The notes below the pieces were generated by a model, which was not told where the DNA came from, ran no database searches, and saw only the letters and a program-made list of their open reading frames with translations. A stretch of DNA of 64,000 nucleotides from Rhinopithecus roxellana (lineage: Eukaryota > Chordata > Mammalia > Primates > Cercopithecidae). The position numbers and the translations under genes were made by a program. Location of the stretch: assembly GCF_007565055.1 (NCBI RefSeq), contig NC_044563.1, forward strand, positions 99,719,489 to 99,783,488, read 5' to 3'. Below, piece after piece: positions 21,757 to 33,117 of this stretch (position 1 is the stretch's first letter; each line of letters starts with the position of its first letter).

Positions 21757-23499
21757 CTTTTCTCAGTAAACTTAAATTGGTGATGAATATTTATCCACAA
21801 CAAAATGGTTATTATCTATGAAATAAACAGGGGGAAAGAAAGGTAAGGAAACCAATAGGTAACTGGGCACTACACACAGGACAGTTGATTAGCTAAAGGA
21901 TGAAAACAGCTGTTAACCTATGAGAAGATAAACACCTTTACCAGGAGTCAAAGAAATGCAAATGAATATGAGAGTAAGATATCTATTTTTTATCTAATTA
22001 ATTAGCTAAAAGATGTTAAAATTATATCTTTGGCTAATTAAAGGTGTACTGAGACTCTAACTTTCATCAGGCTCCCCCTATGGCATTGTAAATTAGTAAT
22101 ATGTTTCAAGAACATTAAAGGGTTTGTACCCACTGGTTTAGTGATTTCAATTATGATACTCTTTCTACAGCAGGTAATACTGATTGCCTACCCAGCTCCC
22201 TTGCCCTTTCATCCTTTCTCAAGGAACCCTGAGTTTTTTCGGGAACACACCTCTACCCAGGTTGGGGGTAAGAACTAATTAGTTGAGTCACACAGCACCC
22301 CTTTGAGTTTGCTGCAGTATTGCATGCAGTTTGGGAACTGTGGTTTTAGCCTGTGCAAATAATTAGAATTTACTTATAATAGAAAATAATTAGAAATGAC
22401 TTAAGTAATTGCTAATAAAGTTTACCAAATTAGTTATCTAGATAATTAAATATAGCTCCTCTGATATAAATCTAAGAGAAAAGCAAAGTACAGAATTGTT
22501 ACCTGCTATTGTAATTATATGAAAAAAATTGCCTGTAAAAGAAATTCGTAAAATATAGCAGAAAGAAATGTTGTGTGCAAAATGTATCAGGGTAGTGATA
22601 TTAAAGAGATTTTTCTTCCTCTCCCCTTCTCCACCCAGAAGTGGGGTAAGGGAAGTTAATGAGAACTGAGTGGCAAGTGTTGGGAGGGAGACCTCCTGGT
22701 TGTCCTTCTCTCTGAGCTTTGCAGGTGTAATTCTCTAGAGTGCACACGGCCTTTCAATGTGCATGTGTGTGTGTTTGTGTGGGGGTGAGGGAAGGAGTTC
22801 ATGAGTTCTGAAGCTCAGGCCAGTTACTGAGGGTTGATCAGGTAGAAGCTGGAATAGATTTTAAGTCTTTACTCTTTAACTATATATTTTTTCAATCCAT
22901 GAACAATTCTCTGTAAATAATTTACTAGCAACTTTCTTAGTTTTTAGTGTTCACAACCTTTCTCTTCCTGCCTTCCTACCTCCAATTTCTGGCTATTTAA
23001 TTTGCTTTCTCTCCTTTTATCCAATTATCTTTGAGCAGCGCCTCTTTTCATTCCTTTAGAAATGACATATCGAAACTATCATAAAATATACATATCCAAG
23101 TCTGGGTTGTCTTACCTGGTTGTGGTAGGCACACAGTTTTTGTGGACAAATTAATTATACCAGGTGTTCCCATTAAAACATAGCTAGTATTAATAACCAT
23201 AAGGGTTCTCCTGGAAAACAGATTTAGGTTTTAAGATTATTGAGAAGACATTTCTGGCACAGGTTTATGTAGAGAACCTATAGTGAGTTTAATATCTTTT
23301 GTAATGTTTTATTTACTATTAGAAACAAATCTCATTCCTGTGACAGTCCCTCATAGGAAAATATGTCCTTATTGTCTTTGAAGTCACAGATATTGAGGCA
23401 GATGAGTCAAAGTTGAAAGGAGAAAATTGGAGACTTGGAAATCATGAAGCCAACTGCTACAGTCTTGTAAGATCTGCCACTGATTAGACCAGCCTGGGA
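21757..23499. other. Unique and decayed DNA, 1.7 kb
   Basis: Apart from the L1M-like stretch listed separately, nothing is recognised. 'gtgcatgtgtgtgtgtttgtg' near 22764 is a short TG-rich run. Confidence 0.35.
21870..22155 (+). mobile_element. Ancient L1 (L1M/HAL1-like) ORF2 3' fragment, sense
   Basis: 'ggagtcaaagaaatgcaaat', 'taagatatctattttttatc' and 'acccactggtttagtgattt' follow the order of an old L1 ORF2 end. Weakly conserved. Confidence 0.5.
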
Positions 23500-23690
23500 A
23501 TGGGTCCTCTGCTCCTCTATACAACCTTGGGCAAGTTCTTAGCTCTCTCTGAGGCTGCTTCCTCTATTTTAAATATGGAATAACTATCTTTGTCACACAG
23601 GTTTATTGTGATAATTAAATTAATTCATTTTTCAGCTAATTATTAGTCACCTAATGTGGATTAAGCATTATGCTAGGGAGGGACATATTT
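23500..23690 (+). mobile_element. MIR SINE, followed by an L2-like scrap
   Basis: 'accttgggcaagttcttagc' and 'tctattttaaatatggaata' are the MIR core. 23637-23690 ('cctaatgtggattaagcatt') resembles an antisense L2 end. Confidence 0.75.
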
Positions 23691-23694
23691 AATC

Positions 23695-24800
23695 TAAAAT
23701 AAATAACCCAGTAAAAAAAAAAATTTGGTTTCTCTTTAATTTCTGCTAAAAAATACATGGAAATTTTAAGGTATTTAGTCAAAAGGAATTTGGTGTAATA
23801 AAACATTATTATTGGCTATCCTTTAGGGATTTTTGCAGAAATTTGTTTTTGGAAGTATTAATCTTATGTGGCCTGCTGTATTCATTGCTTTCCTGGATCA
23901 AGTTTATATTTGAGCAAATTTGTTGCATTTTGTTTACTTTGGTGATCCATGTTTGTATTTCTAATGTGGATTGAATTTTACTGTATTTATCAGTCATCCT
24001 TTCCTACAAAATTGTTATGCCACAATCATCTCTTATGTTCTTTTGCTGAAGTAAAAAGAAAAAAAATAATTTAAGGCAAGAATTTTGCCCACTGGGCCCT
24101 GGCCACTCTGAACAGGTATGGTTTTGTAATACGGTATCAGTATCCTACAGTTTCTGTTATTTAAATCATGAGTAACCGTAATGGGCAGAATGATGCAAAA
24201 ATTTCTGAAATCCTGTTTTTGGGAAAATCTTTTTAGCAGAGCTTTTATATGATCTAGAGACTATGAAATGATTTGTTTAAAGAGGACTAAAATGTATTTA
24301 CCTGTAAAGTCAATTCTTAAATGTTGCAATGTGAAAAGGTTATTGTTAATGACATTTCATATTCCTAATTCTACTAAACTTTATAAAAACATTTCAAAGG
24401 GCTAAAAGGGAATTGAATTTTTTGGTTCACTTATATGTAAAACATAAAAATTCATGTGTATGTGTGTGTGTGTATGTGTGTGTATTTGAGATACTTCAGT
24501 GCTGTTGGAAGCAGCCATACCCGCTAACCCAACTTCCGGAGCTGATAGGATGCCTCATCTTTCTTCTACAATCAATGGGAAAGGACTATTCCAGTGTGAA
24601 AGGAATTTTGTTGAGCACATGTGACAGCCAGCCCTCTAACATCTGGGGATAGTTTTTAGTTCTTGGACCTGATGAAAGGTAGTAGACATCACTTAGCGAA
24701 GAGATATCTGGCTAGGCTTTTCAGATTCTTTTTGGTCAGGCTTTTCAGATCCTCTTCCATCAGGTTAAACTACAACAGATAGACCTAAAGAATTCTTATT
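23695..24800. other. Unique DNA
   Basis: No exon is recognised. A (TG)n-like run lies at 24453-24485, and 'aggcttttcagat' is repeated at 24714 and 24739. Confidence 0.35.
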
Positions 24801-24801
24801 T

Positions 24802-25106
24802 AGCCAGGCACAGTGGTAACGCCTATAATCTTAGCACTTTTGGAGGCTGAAATGAGTGGATCATTTGAGCCCAGGAGTTCAAGAGCCCAGGTGTTCGAGA
24901 CCAGGCTGGGCAACATGGCAAAACCCTGTCTCTACAAAAACTATACAAAAATTAGCTGGGCATAGTGGTGCACACCTGTAGACACAGCTACTCAGGAGGC
25001 TGAGGTGGGAGGATCACCTGAGCCTGGGAAAGTCAAGGCTGCGGTGGGCTGTGATTGCACCATTCCACTGCGGTCTGGGTGATGCAGTGAAACCTTATCT
25101 CAAAAA

Positions 25107-25137
<31 letters not shown>

Positions 25138-25160
25138 CAAAAACCAAAAAAACCAAAACG
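24802..25160 (+). mobile_element. AluJ-like element with A/CA tail
   Basis: 'agccaggcacagtggtaacg' start, with a duplicated 'gagcccagg.gttc' in the left arm (24867-24897). The tail is A23 followed by (CA)n and CCAAA repeats. Confidence 0.88.
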
Positions 25161-25209
25161 GAATTCTGATTTAAACCAGGTTGACTTTGGATCTCAAATA
25201 AATTATACC

Positions 25210-25760
25210 CTTGTGTAGTTTTTAAGCTTTTGTCTGCAGTTGGGGAATAAGGGTAACTTTCCTCTTTCTGTCCTTAAATAAGTAGGGCTGGGAGAAAACT
25301 TAAAACTTGGTGGAAGAAGTATTCTGCCTTTGAGGGAGATCTCCCTCCACATTCATTTCCTGTTCTAGTTAACTTGTTAAGAACTATCCAGAACAGCCCA
25401 GACTTTGTCCTTGTCCTATGTAGAACAGGATGTCCTGGAATGGTTTAACCCAGTGAACCTAGTATCCCCTGGGGTGTAAAACCTAGACTGGAGTGCTTTC
25501 AGCTGCAGTTTGATGTGGGGCATGCACAAAAAAGACTTCATTTCTCCCAGGCAGCTTTCCTGATACTTGGGGACTGGCTTGCCATGGATCCTAGGCTTCT
25601 CTTGCTTCTTGTTGCCTGTCTGTGAATAATAAAGTTGCTTTGCTTAACTTGATGTGAGAGTGTTCTGTCTCACAAGACTCATCCTCGGCGTATGTGCAAA
25701 AGTGAGTCTGTGTAAAAACCTCCTGTCAGTGATAGACTTTAGTAGAAATTCATGAGGGCT
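25210..25760 (+). mobile_element. Possible solo LTR (family not assigned)
   Basis: 'gtctgtgaataataaagttg' at 25618 looks like an LTR polyadenylation region, followed by a 'gagtgttctgtctcacaaga' R/U5-like segment and flanks of mammalian LTR composition. I cannot name the family or find the exact ends. It could be unique DNA. Confidence 0.4.
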
Positions 25761-25770
25761 TTAGGGTCCT

Positions 25771-25888
25771 CCTCTGAGAGTGATACTGGTGCATAGTATT
25801 GGCAAGGTATTTAGAATCCTCCTCTGAGATTGATATTGGTGTGTGGTAATCCCCTCTTAGGGATTGATACTGGTGCACTGTATTCTAC
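25771..25888. repeat. Three degenerate copies of a roughly 40-bp unit
   Basis: The word pattern 'cctcctctgagagtgatact' plus 'ggtgcatagtatt' recurs at about 25771, 25816 and 25850 with many substitutions. Confidence 0.7.
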
Positions 25889-25889
25889 T

Positions 25890-26924
25890 TCACATTAGGG
25901 GCCTTATAAAAGAGTGAGGAAGCAATGATTTATATTCGTAGGAAGCTTACAAACTAAACATAATACAGATATGTGAAGGAACTAACGTGGATGGTTTTAG
26001 ATGGTTGAGAAGTCATTGGAGGAACTGCAGTGAGCATATTTTCCAGGGAGATATCTACTGATGCGACTGGTGTAGGAAGACAGTCTGGCAGTACAGGGCA
26101 GCAGCGACAGAGCGCTGAAGCAGAAATGAATAATCTTCATAATAGGGCTGACAAATTGGTATATTTTCAAACGAAAGCAGTTAACAAATGAGAAATGAGG
26201 GGAGACCTGGGAAACACATACTGTTAGTTTTGAAAGGTAGCCTAAACTGTCCCGTAAGCTTCGTGGGGACTTTTGCCTGTCCTATATTCGATTCACTGTG
26301 GTTTCTGCCCCTTGAGTTGTGCTGGGTCCTTGGGGGTGCAGATCATCATGTGTTGGTTACAGGCCATGACAGCAATGCAGCACATACCACTGCACATTTT
26401 AAGACCTGCTTGTGGTTCATTGTGAAGGACGTTTTTAAGCTTAGATAATTGAAACACCAGAATTTAATTATAAGTAAAAAAAAAACCCCCAAAACCAACA
26501 AAACAAAACAAAACAACCAGTGGATTCCATGTCAAACAAAGGCTGTTGGCAGTTAATGAAGATAATGAAATTGAGTACCTCAGAAAACGCACCGATAGTT
26601 TTCTAGTTAGTAAATTTACTGATTGTCAATTTCTGAAGCATCAGTTCTTTCTCTGGACTCACTTATATGTTTATTATGTGAAATAGAATTGTATTTTCAT
26701 GGTTTTATATCCCACGGGGTAAAAGCATGTTTCTTAGGAGGAGGACAGTATTATTAGAAAATAACTTGAATTTCACCATAAAAACGTACTAAAAGATATA
26801 AATTTCAGTAGTTTTATTTTGTTGGTAGTCAAGTCTGCAAAAAATAAAAGAATTAATTAAATTTTTTTTTCTGCTAGGATAAGTCTTGTGAGATATTTTA
26901 GGAAAGATAGGAACCCCTGACCCC

Positions 26925-26926
<2 letters not shown>
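25890..26926. other. Unique DNA
   Basis: An 86-codon frame at 26188-26448 has no recognisable domain and no fitting splice sites. Nothing else is seen. Confidence 0.35.
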
Positions 26927-26965
<39 letters not shown>

Positions 26966-27234
26966 ACTATCTTTAGTAGAGACGGGGTTTCACCATGTTA
27001 GTCAGGATGGTCTCGATTTCCTGACCTTGTGATCTGCCCGCCTTGGCCTCCCAAAGTGCTGGCATTACAGGCGTGAGCCAACGCTGTGGTCCCAGCTACT
27101 CGGGAGGCTGAGGCAGAATGGCGTGGGCCTGGGAGGTGGAGCTTGCAGTGAGCCGAGATCGTGCCACTGGCACTCCAGCCTGGGTGACAGAGTGAGACTC
27201 CCTCTCAAAAAAAAAAAAAAAAAACTATCTTTAG
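26927..27234. mobile_element. Alu with inverted 5' half and target duplication
   Basis: After A38 (26927-26964) comes the word 'actatctttag' (26966-26976). Next is the left arm of Alu in antisense (26977-27080), then the right arm in sense (27081-27207) with an A-tail, and again 'actatctttag' (27224-27234). About 25 bases of Alu middle and the first 10 are missing. The shared target duplication shows it was one insertion. Confidence 0.85.
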
Positions 27235-27755
27235 GTTATTTGGAGAATGAATGCATTGGGTGGAGCAAAAATAAATAATAAATAAACAAAGACCTTGGGT
27301 ATCAATTCAGAGCCCCTTAACTAAAGGAGGGCCAGAAAGGAAAATTCCAGGATGAGCTCTTGAGATACTTAAAGCTACAGAATTAAGTATTCATAGGGGA
27401 TTTCAACAGCTTAGACATCTGTTGAATAACACATATCACTAAACATTTATCATCTGAGGATGGTTCTGGGTTATGTAGAGGATAAATTCAAAAAAGGAAA
27501 CCACGGAGAAGCAGTCTTGGTTTTATTTCATGCAAGTGGGGAAGGAGTGATAATTCAAACTTGATGTGGATTTAGTGTTTACTCTGCATGAACTGGCCTG
27601 AGTATTCTGTGCTGGCACTCAAGTTCTGTCACATAGGATATTATTCAAATGTTCCAATGGTTTTCAAACTGTGGTTTGTGACCATAGAGGGTTGGTGAAA
27701 TCAATGTCATAAGTTGAACTAGTATTAGAAAAAAAATTGAGTAAAAAAGGCACCA
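27235..27755. other. Unique DNA
   Basis: No gene or repeat is recognised. Confidence 0.35.
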
Positions 27756-27760
27756 TATAT

Positions 27761-28027
27761 AATTCCAGCACTTTGGGAGGCTGAGATGGGCAGATCACTA
27801 GAGGTCAGGAGTTCGAGACCAGCCTGGCCAACATGGTGAAACCTCGTCTCGACTGAAAATACAAAAATTAGCAGGATGTGGTGGCGCACACCTGTAATCC
27901 CAGCTAGTTGGGAGATTGAGGCAGAGAGAATCGCTTGAACTTAGGAGGCAGAGGTTGCAGTGAACTGAGATCATGCCATTGCCTCCAGCCTGGGCAACAG
28001 AGTGAGACTCCACCTTGAAAAAAAAGA
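27761..28027 (+). mobile_element. 5'-truncated AluS
   Basis: Begins at 'ttccagcactttgggaggct', lacks the first 25 or so bases, and ends 'ccaccttgaaaaaaaa'. Confidence 0.9.
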
Positions 28028-28029
28028 CA

Positions 28030-28523
28030 CTGTGGTGTATTCAGCGTATTAAAGGTAAATGTTGTTTAATGAAACTTGTTTTTGTTTTATAAGTACACAT
28101 GCATGAGGATACAGTATCAGATTTTAAAATGTAGTTATTACTGTGAGTCATGGTCAAAATAAAAAAAAAATTGAGGTACACCATCTTATGAGTTTAGATG
28201 TGTGTCTCTAGCATGTACATAGTGAAGCCTGATTCACTTTTTATTGCAAAGGTATGTGGGACAGATCACTTGGAGAAGAGAGATGGTTTGGAGGTCACAG
28301 TGTTGGTGGCATGAGACACATTTTATAGGTCTTGTGAGGCCCTTCAAGGTAGAACTTGGCCAGCTCCACTGTGAATAGCTCCTGAAGGTGGTCATAGCCA
28401 CTGGATCTAGCATCTGATATTAAGGTCAAGAAAGAGAATTTATTTAGTTCATGAAAGCAGATATTTTCTGTGCAAATGCATGCCTTTGACATAAACCATG
28501 TCTTTTTATTTTGTTCTATTAAG
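28030..28523. other. Unique sequence upstream of a candidate exon
   Basis: The last 25 bases form a pyrimidine-rich acceptor region ending 'ttctattaag' at 28523. Nothing else is recognised. Confidence 0.4.
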
Positions 28524-28691
28524 AATATTCCAGACTTTTGGAGGAGTATAGCTTGGTTGTTAGAAAAAAGGAAGATTTACTCAGATTAGCAAGTTTGAAA
28601 CAGCAAAATGCCAACCTGCAAAGTTTGAAGATAAATAAATTGGACAAGGACTCAGACACACCAGGAATAGAAAAATTAAGGTTACATATAG
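28524..28691 (+). CDS. Candidate internal exon, coiled-coil protein, gene unknown
   Basis: The segment is 168 nt (56 codons' worth). It follows a pyrimidine tract and AG (28522-28523) and precedes a GT donor ('catatag|gtaggg', 28692). With two bases left over from the previous exon, one frame stays open throughout; the other two contain stops. The peptide reads 'YSRLLEEYSLVVRKKEDLL' and on through 'LASLKQQNANLQSLKINKL' to 'DTPGIEKLRLHI'. It is rich in K, E, L and Q, with leucines at roughly heptad spacing, as in a coiled coil. No repeat family matches and no nearby exon was found. It may be a real exon of a gene spanning the window, an exon of a decayed gene, or a chance frame. I do not recognise the protein. 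Confidence 0.5.
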
Positions 28692-28699
28692 GTAGGGAA

Positions 28700-29257
28700 A
28701 TGGATTTCAAATGCTAAAATAAAAATATTTCTAAACAAGAATTTAATTAAACTGGAATCATCTACCATGTGGTGCATAGTAATTTTTTACTAATTCTCAC
28801 ATAGTAAATTCTCACTTAGAATAATTTCTCACATAGTAATTTCCCACTTCATGTATATTAAATGCACAGATTACTAAAAAAGTGAATCCTATATTGAGTA
28901 AATTATCAGTGTAAATTAGTTTCTTGTTTATGTAATGGTTCAGTACTTTATTTAACGTGACTTATTTAAATGTGTATTACATTTGATAGATTTGATATTA
29001 TTTTATTCAAGCTTTAAAGTATTCTCTAATGAATGGTGTTTGTGATGGAGAAAGGAAGAGAAGGTTGTGATGCGTCACTATACCTCATGATTTATGTACC
29101 TTATTGAATACGATTCCTTAATAGATTGGAATTCCTTAATAGATTGGAAGAACCAATCATCCTTCAAAGAAAATAGATTACTGGGAAAACATTGGAAAGA
29201 ACATTGGACTAATTGAAAAACTTAGAATAAGAGCATTTAGTGCTAGATAAATTTAAA
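28700..29257. other. Unique AT-rich DNA
   Basis: Contains an 18-bp tandem word 'attccttaatagattgga' (x2, about 29111-29146) and repeated 'ttctcacatagtaa' words at 28794-28850. No gene. Confidence 0.4.
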
Positions 29258-29269
29258 AATGTCAGGCAC

Positions 29270-29554
29270 AGGCCTGGCGCAGTGGCTTACGCCTGTAATC
29301 GCGGCACTTTGGGAGGCCGAGACGGGTGGATCACGAGGTCAGGAGATCGAGACCATCCAGGCCAACACGGTGAAACCCCGTCTCTACTAAAAATACACAA
29401 AAAAAATTAGCCGGGCGTAGTGGCGGGTGCCTGTAGTTTCAACTACTCCGGAGGCTGAGGTAGGAGAATGGCGTGAACCCGGGAGGCGGAGCTTGCAGTG
29501 AGCCGTGATTGCGCCACTGCACTCCAGCCTGGGCGACTGAGCGAGACTCTGTCT

Positions 29555-29588
<34 letters not shown>
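29270..29588 (+). mobile_element. AluY, full length
   Basis: AluY-type 'ggatcacgaggtcaggagat' and 'gaatggcgtgaacccgggag'. The tail is about 33 A. The target words are 'gtcaggcaca' before and 'gtcacgcaca' after. Confidence 0.93.
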
Positions 29589-29591
<3 letters not shown>

Positions 29592-31229
29592 ACGCACAGC
29601 TAAACAAATTCAAATTTCTTGCTTCCTACTTCTTCATTCACCACTAGATACTGTCTTTTTCTTTTTGCTGAAATCCTGGCCAGTCGAATACTAGGAGAAA
29701 ACAATTGAGTATTAATTGATAACTTTTAAGTTAGGTGAAGATTTTACTGCAGATTAAGGCTGTGACAAGAGGATGTATCTACTCTGAGCTCTGTTGGAAG
29801 TTTTGGCCATGATAATTATTTAACATCAGTCTCCATGGCAGCAAGGAGAAAAGCTCTAGGCAAACAAACAGATGGATTCAGAGGACCTTAAGAGATCAAG
29901 TCCAGTAGGAGCCAGCAGCTGGCCTTCTGTGGGCTGCGTATTAGCATTTTCCTTAGCTTGTTGTCTGCCTGCACTCGGCAGCAGGCTGGAGGTCAGATAT
30001 ATGACACAAACACATTTGCATCCAGGTTCTGGTATCTACTCACTCACTCACAGGTGACCTCACCCATATCTCTGCTTCTCTCTTCTTTCCTTTTATTCTT
30101 TTATTGTGTGTGTGTGTGTTGTGTGTGTAGGTTCAAAATGACAGGTGGTAAAATGAGCAGCAAAAGGATACTCTTGGCTATGGCTCTTCCTGTCTTTCAG
30201 ATGTTGCACATCCTGAGCCTGTTGTTTTACATGGAAGAAAAATGAAGCCACTTCACACATTTATAGAGAAGCTGCTTGAAAAGAGAAAAGAAGAAGCAGA
30301 GAGTGCTTAGCAGCAAGGCTATTTATTACTTCTGTATCCCAGGCAGTTTTCCAGGCTGTAGTTTCACCCCCAACCTTGCCTCCCCTGCTGAATGTGGCTG
30401 GTGCCAAATTCCTGCCATTGACTGAGTCATCATGTGCCAGTTGGTCTGGCACTGTAGTCAACATTTGTAGCCTTTACCATTGTTGCTTTGGAGCTAGATC
30501 ACTAGGTTAAATTATAGGCTAGATAATTAGGTTTTACTAAATAGAGAATCTGCTGGTGCCGAGAACTTGCCCCAGAAGGCACACCGTGGTGGTTATTCAC
30601 GTAGATGGTCTGGTGTATGTGAGATGGGAAAACCAGTAAGTCACTCCTTAACTCAATTCAGCAGCCTTTTACTGATTGCCCAGAAACTGGATGATCTGGC
30701 AGAATTAAATGGATTATTTTGTTCAAAACCAAAGCAAAAAGTTTAAGGTGGGCCTCAAGGGATTCCATATGTAAATTGTTCCTATGAATGATTATTGATA
30801 ATGTTGGAAAAAAATGGGAAAAGAATTCATACAAATGACTATCCTGATGGTGAGAATGTAATTATTTCTGTTCTCTTTTCCAAGCTTTCTCTAATGTTTC
30901 AGTACTGTTTATACAATAATAATATTTAATAATAACAACTGGTTTTGTTCTCATGGGGAAAAAAGGCCCAAGATAAAAATTCCAGTCATATTAAAGTGAA
31001 AATATGGCTAGATTCAGTGTCTTCAAGAGTGTTTTGAAAAGCAAAATACCACAACAAAAAAACCCCAAGAACTTAAAATGATGATATTTAATGTTAATTG
31101 TATTTGACTATATTGGTTGAGATAACCTTTTTGTTTTGAGAGTCTAATATTGACATGTAATGTTCATTGAACACCTATTGCTTTTAAAAGTTTAAGATAT
31201 ACATATATACATGATCCTTATTAGGCTTT
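29589..31229. other. Unique DNA, 1.6 kb
   Basis: A TG run lies at 30105-30128. Small open frames at 29872-30245 and 30261-30464 show no domain. No exon is supported. Confidence 0.35.
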
Positions 31230-31917
31230 TATTTTCTTAAAAAATTTTACTATTTTTACTATGAACATTTTCAAATGTACTCAAAAATGAATATTAAAAA
31301 GAACTACCATATGCTTCTCATTCAGGTTTTAAAAAAAGAATAATATGGTGAACTTCCATATACTTATTTAGCTTCTATAGTTATACAGAATTTTTTTAAG
31401 TTTTTTTTTTTTTAACTGAGCAAATAATAAAGAGTTACAGTATTACCCACCTCTTCCCTGCCCCCATACACATAGGAAGTCAAATTTCCCGTATTAACAT
31501 CTCGCATTAGCGTGGTACATTTGTTAAAATAAATGAACCAATATTGAGACTTTATTCTTAACTAAAGTCAAGAGATTACATTGAGTTTCGTTCACTCTGT
31601 GTTGTACAGTTGGATGGGTTTTAGCAAACGCACAATGTCATGTATCTACCTTTGCAGTACCATGTAGAATAGTTTTATAACCCTTCAATTCTCTTGTTCT
31701 TCACCTAACAACTCTCCCACACCTTTCTCACCTAACCCAGGGCAACCACTGATATTTTGTTTTGTTTTAAACTGCTTCTATAGTTCTGTGTTTCCCAGAA
31801 TGTCATACAGTTGGAATCATGCAATACATAGCCCTTTCAGACTGGCTTCTTTCACTTAGCAATATACATTTAAGATTCTTCCATCTTAAATGCATATTCC
31901 ATGACTTGATAGCTTAT

Positions 31918-32214
31918 TCTTTTTTTTTTTTTAATACGGAGTCTTGTTCTGTCACCCAGGCTGGAGTGCAGTGGCATGACCTTGGCTTACTGCAACCTCT
32001 GCCTCCCGGGTTCAAGCAATTCTCCTGCCTCAGCATCTCAAGTAGCTGGGATTACAGGCACCTGCCACAATGCCCAGCTAATTTTTTGTATTTTTAGTAG
32101 AGACAAGGTTTCGCCATGTTGGTCAGGCTGGTCTCAAGCTCCTGACCTCAGGTGATCTGCCAGCATTGGCCTCCCAAAGTACTGGGATTACAGGCATGAG
32201 CCACCATGCCTGGC
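31918..32214 (-). mobile_element. AluS, antisense, in old L1
   Basis: Oligo-T is at 31920-31932. 'agcttattcttt' before and 'aacttattccttt' after form the target duplication. Confidence 0.93.
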
Positions 32215-32839
32215 CAACTTATTCCTTTCTATTGCTGAATGATACGATGTTATGTGGATGTACACCAGTTTGCTTATCCATTCACTTACTGGAGGTCATT
32301 TTAGTTGCTTCCAAGTTTTGGCAGTATTGAATAAAGCTGTTATAAAAATTTGTGAGCAGATTTAGTTTGGACATAGTGTTTTCAACTCTTTTTGGTTAGT
32401 ACTGAGAACTGTAGTTGCTGGATCATATTGTAAGAGTATGTTTAGCTTTGCAAGAAACTGCCAAACTTCTCCAAAGTGGTTGTACCGTTTTGCATTCCCA
32501 AAGCAATGAGTGAGAGCTCCTGTTGCTGTATATCCTTGACAGCATATGGTGCTGTCAGTGTTTTGGATTTTAGTGCTTCTAATAGGTAAGTAGTAGTATT
32601 TCATTGTTGTTTATTTGCACCTTCCTAATGACATAAAACATTGAGCATCTTTTCATATGCTCTTTTGCCATCTGTATATATTCTTTGGTGAGTTATCTGT
32701 TCAGATCTTTTGACTTTTTTAATATCTGGGTTGCTGTTTTTATTATTCTTGAATATTCTTGAATATATCCTTTGTATATTTTGGATATAAGTCCTTCATC
32801 AGATACGTGTTTTGCAAAGTTTTAAAAAGTTTTTTTACT

Positions 32840-33117
32840 TCTTTTTTTTTTTGCCACAGTCTCGCTCTGTCACCCATGGAGTGCAGTGGCATGATTGGCT
32901 CACTATAACCTCCACCTCCCGGTTCAAGTGATTCTCCTGCCTCAGCCTCTCGACTAGCTGGGATTACAGGCATGAACCACCATGCCTGGCTAATTTTGTA
33001 TTTTTGATAGAGATTAGTTTCACCATGTTGGCCAGGCTGGTCTCAGACTCCTGAACTCAGGTGATCCACCCGCCTTGGCCTCCTAAAATGCTGGGATTAC
33101 AGGCGCGAGCCACCATG
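32840..33117 (-). mobile_element. AluS, antisense, in old L1
   Basis: From 'tttttttttttgccacagtc' to 'gcgcgagccaccatgc', with the very 5' end lost. Confidence 0.92.

Noticed and set aside
26188..26448. 86-codon frame in unique DNA
   Set aside because: No domain, no signal of coding composition, and no splice sites in register.
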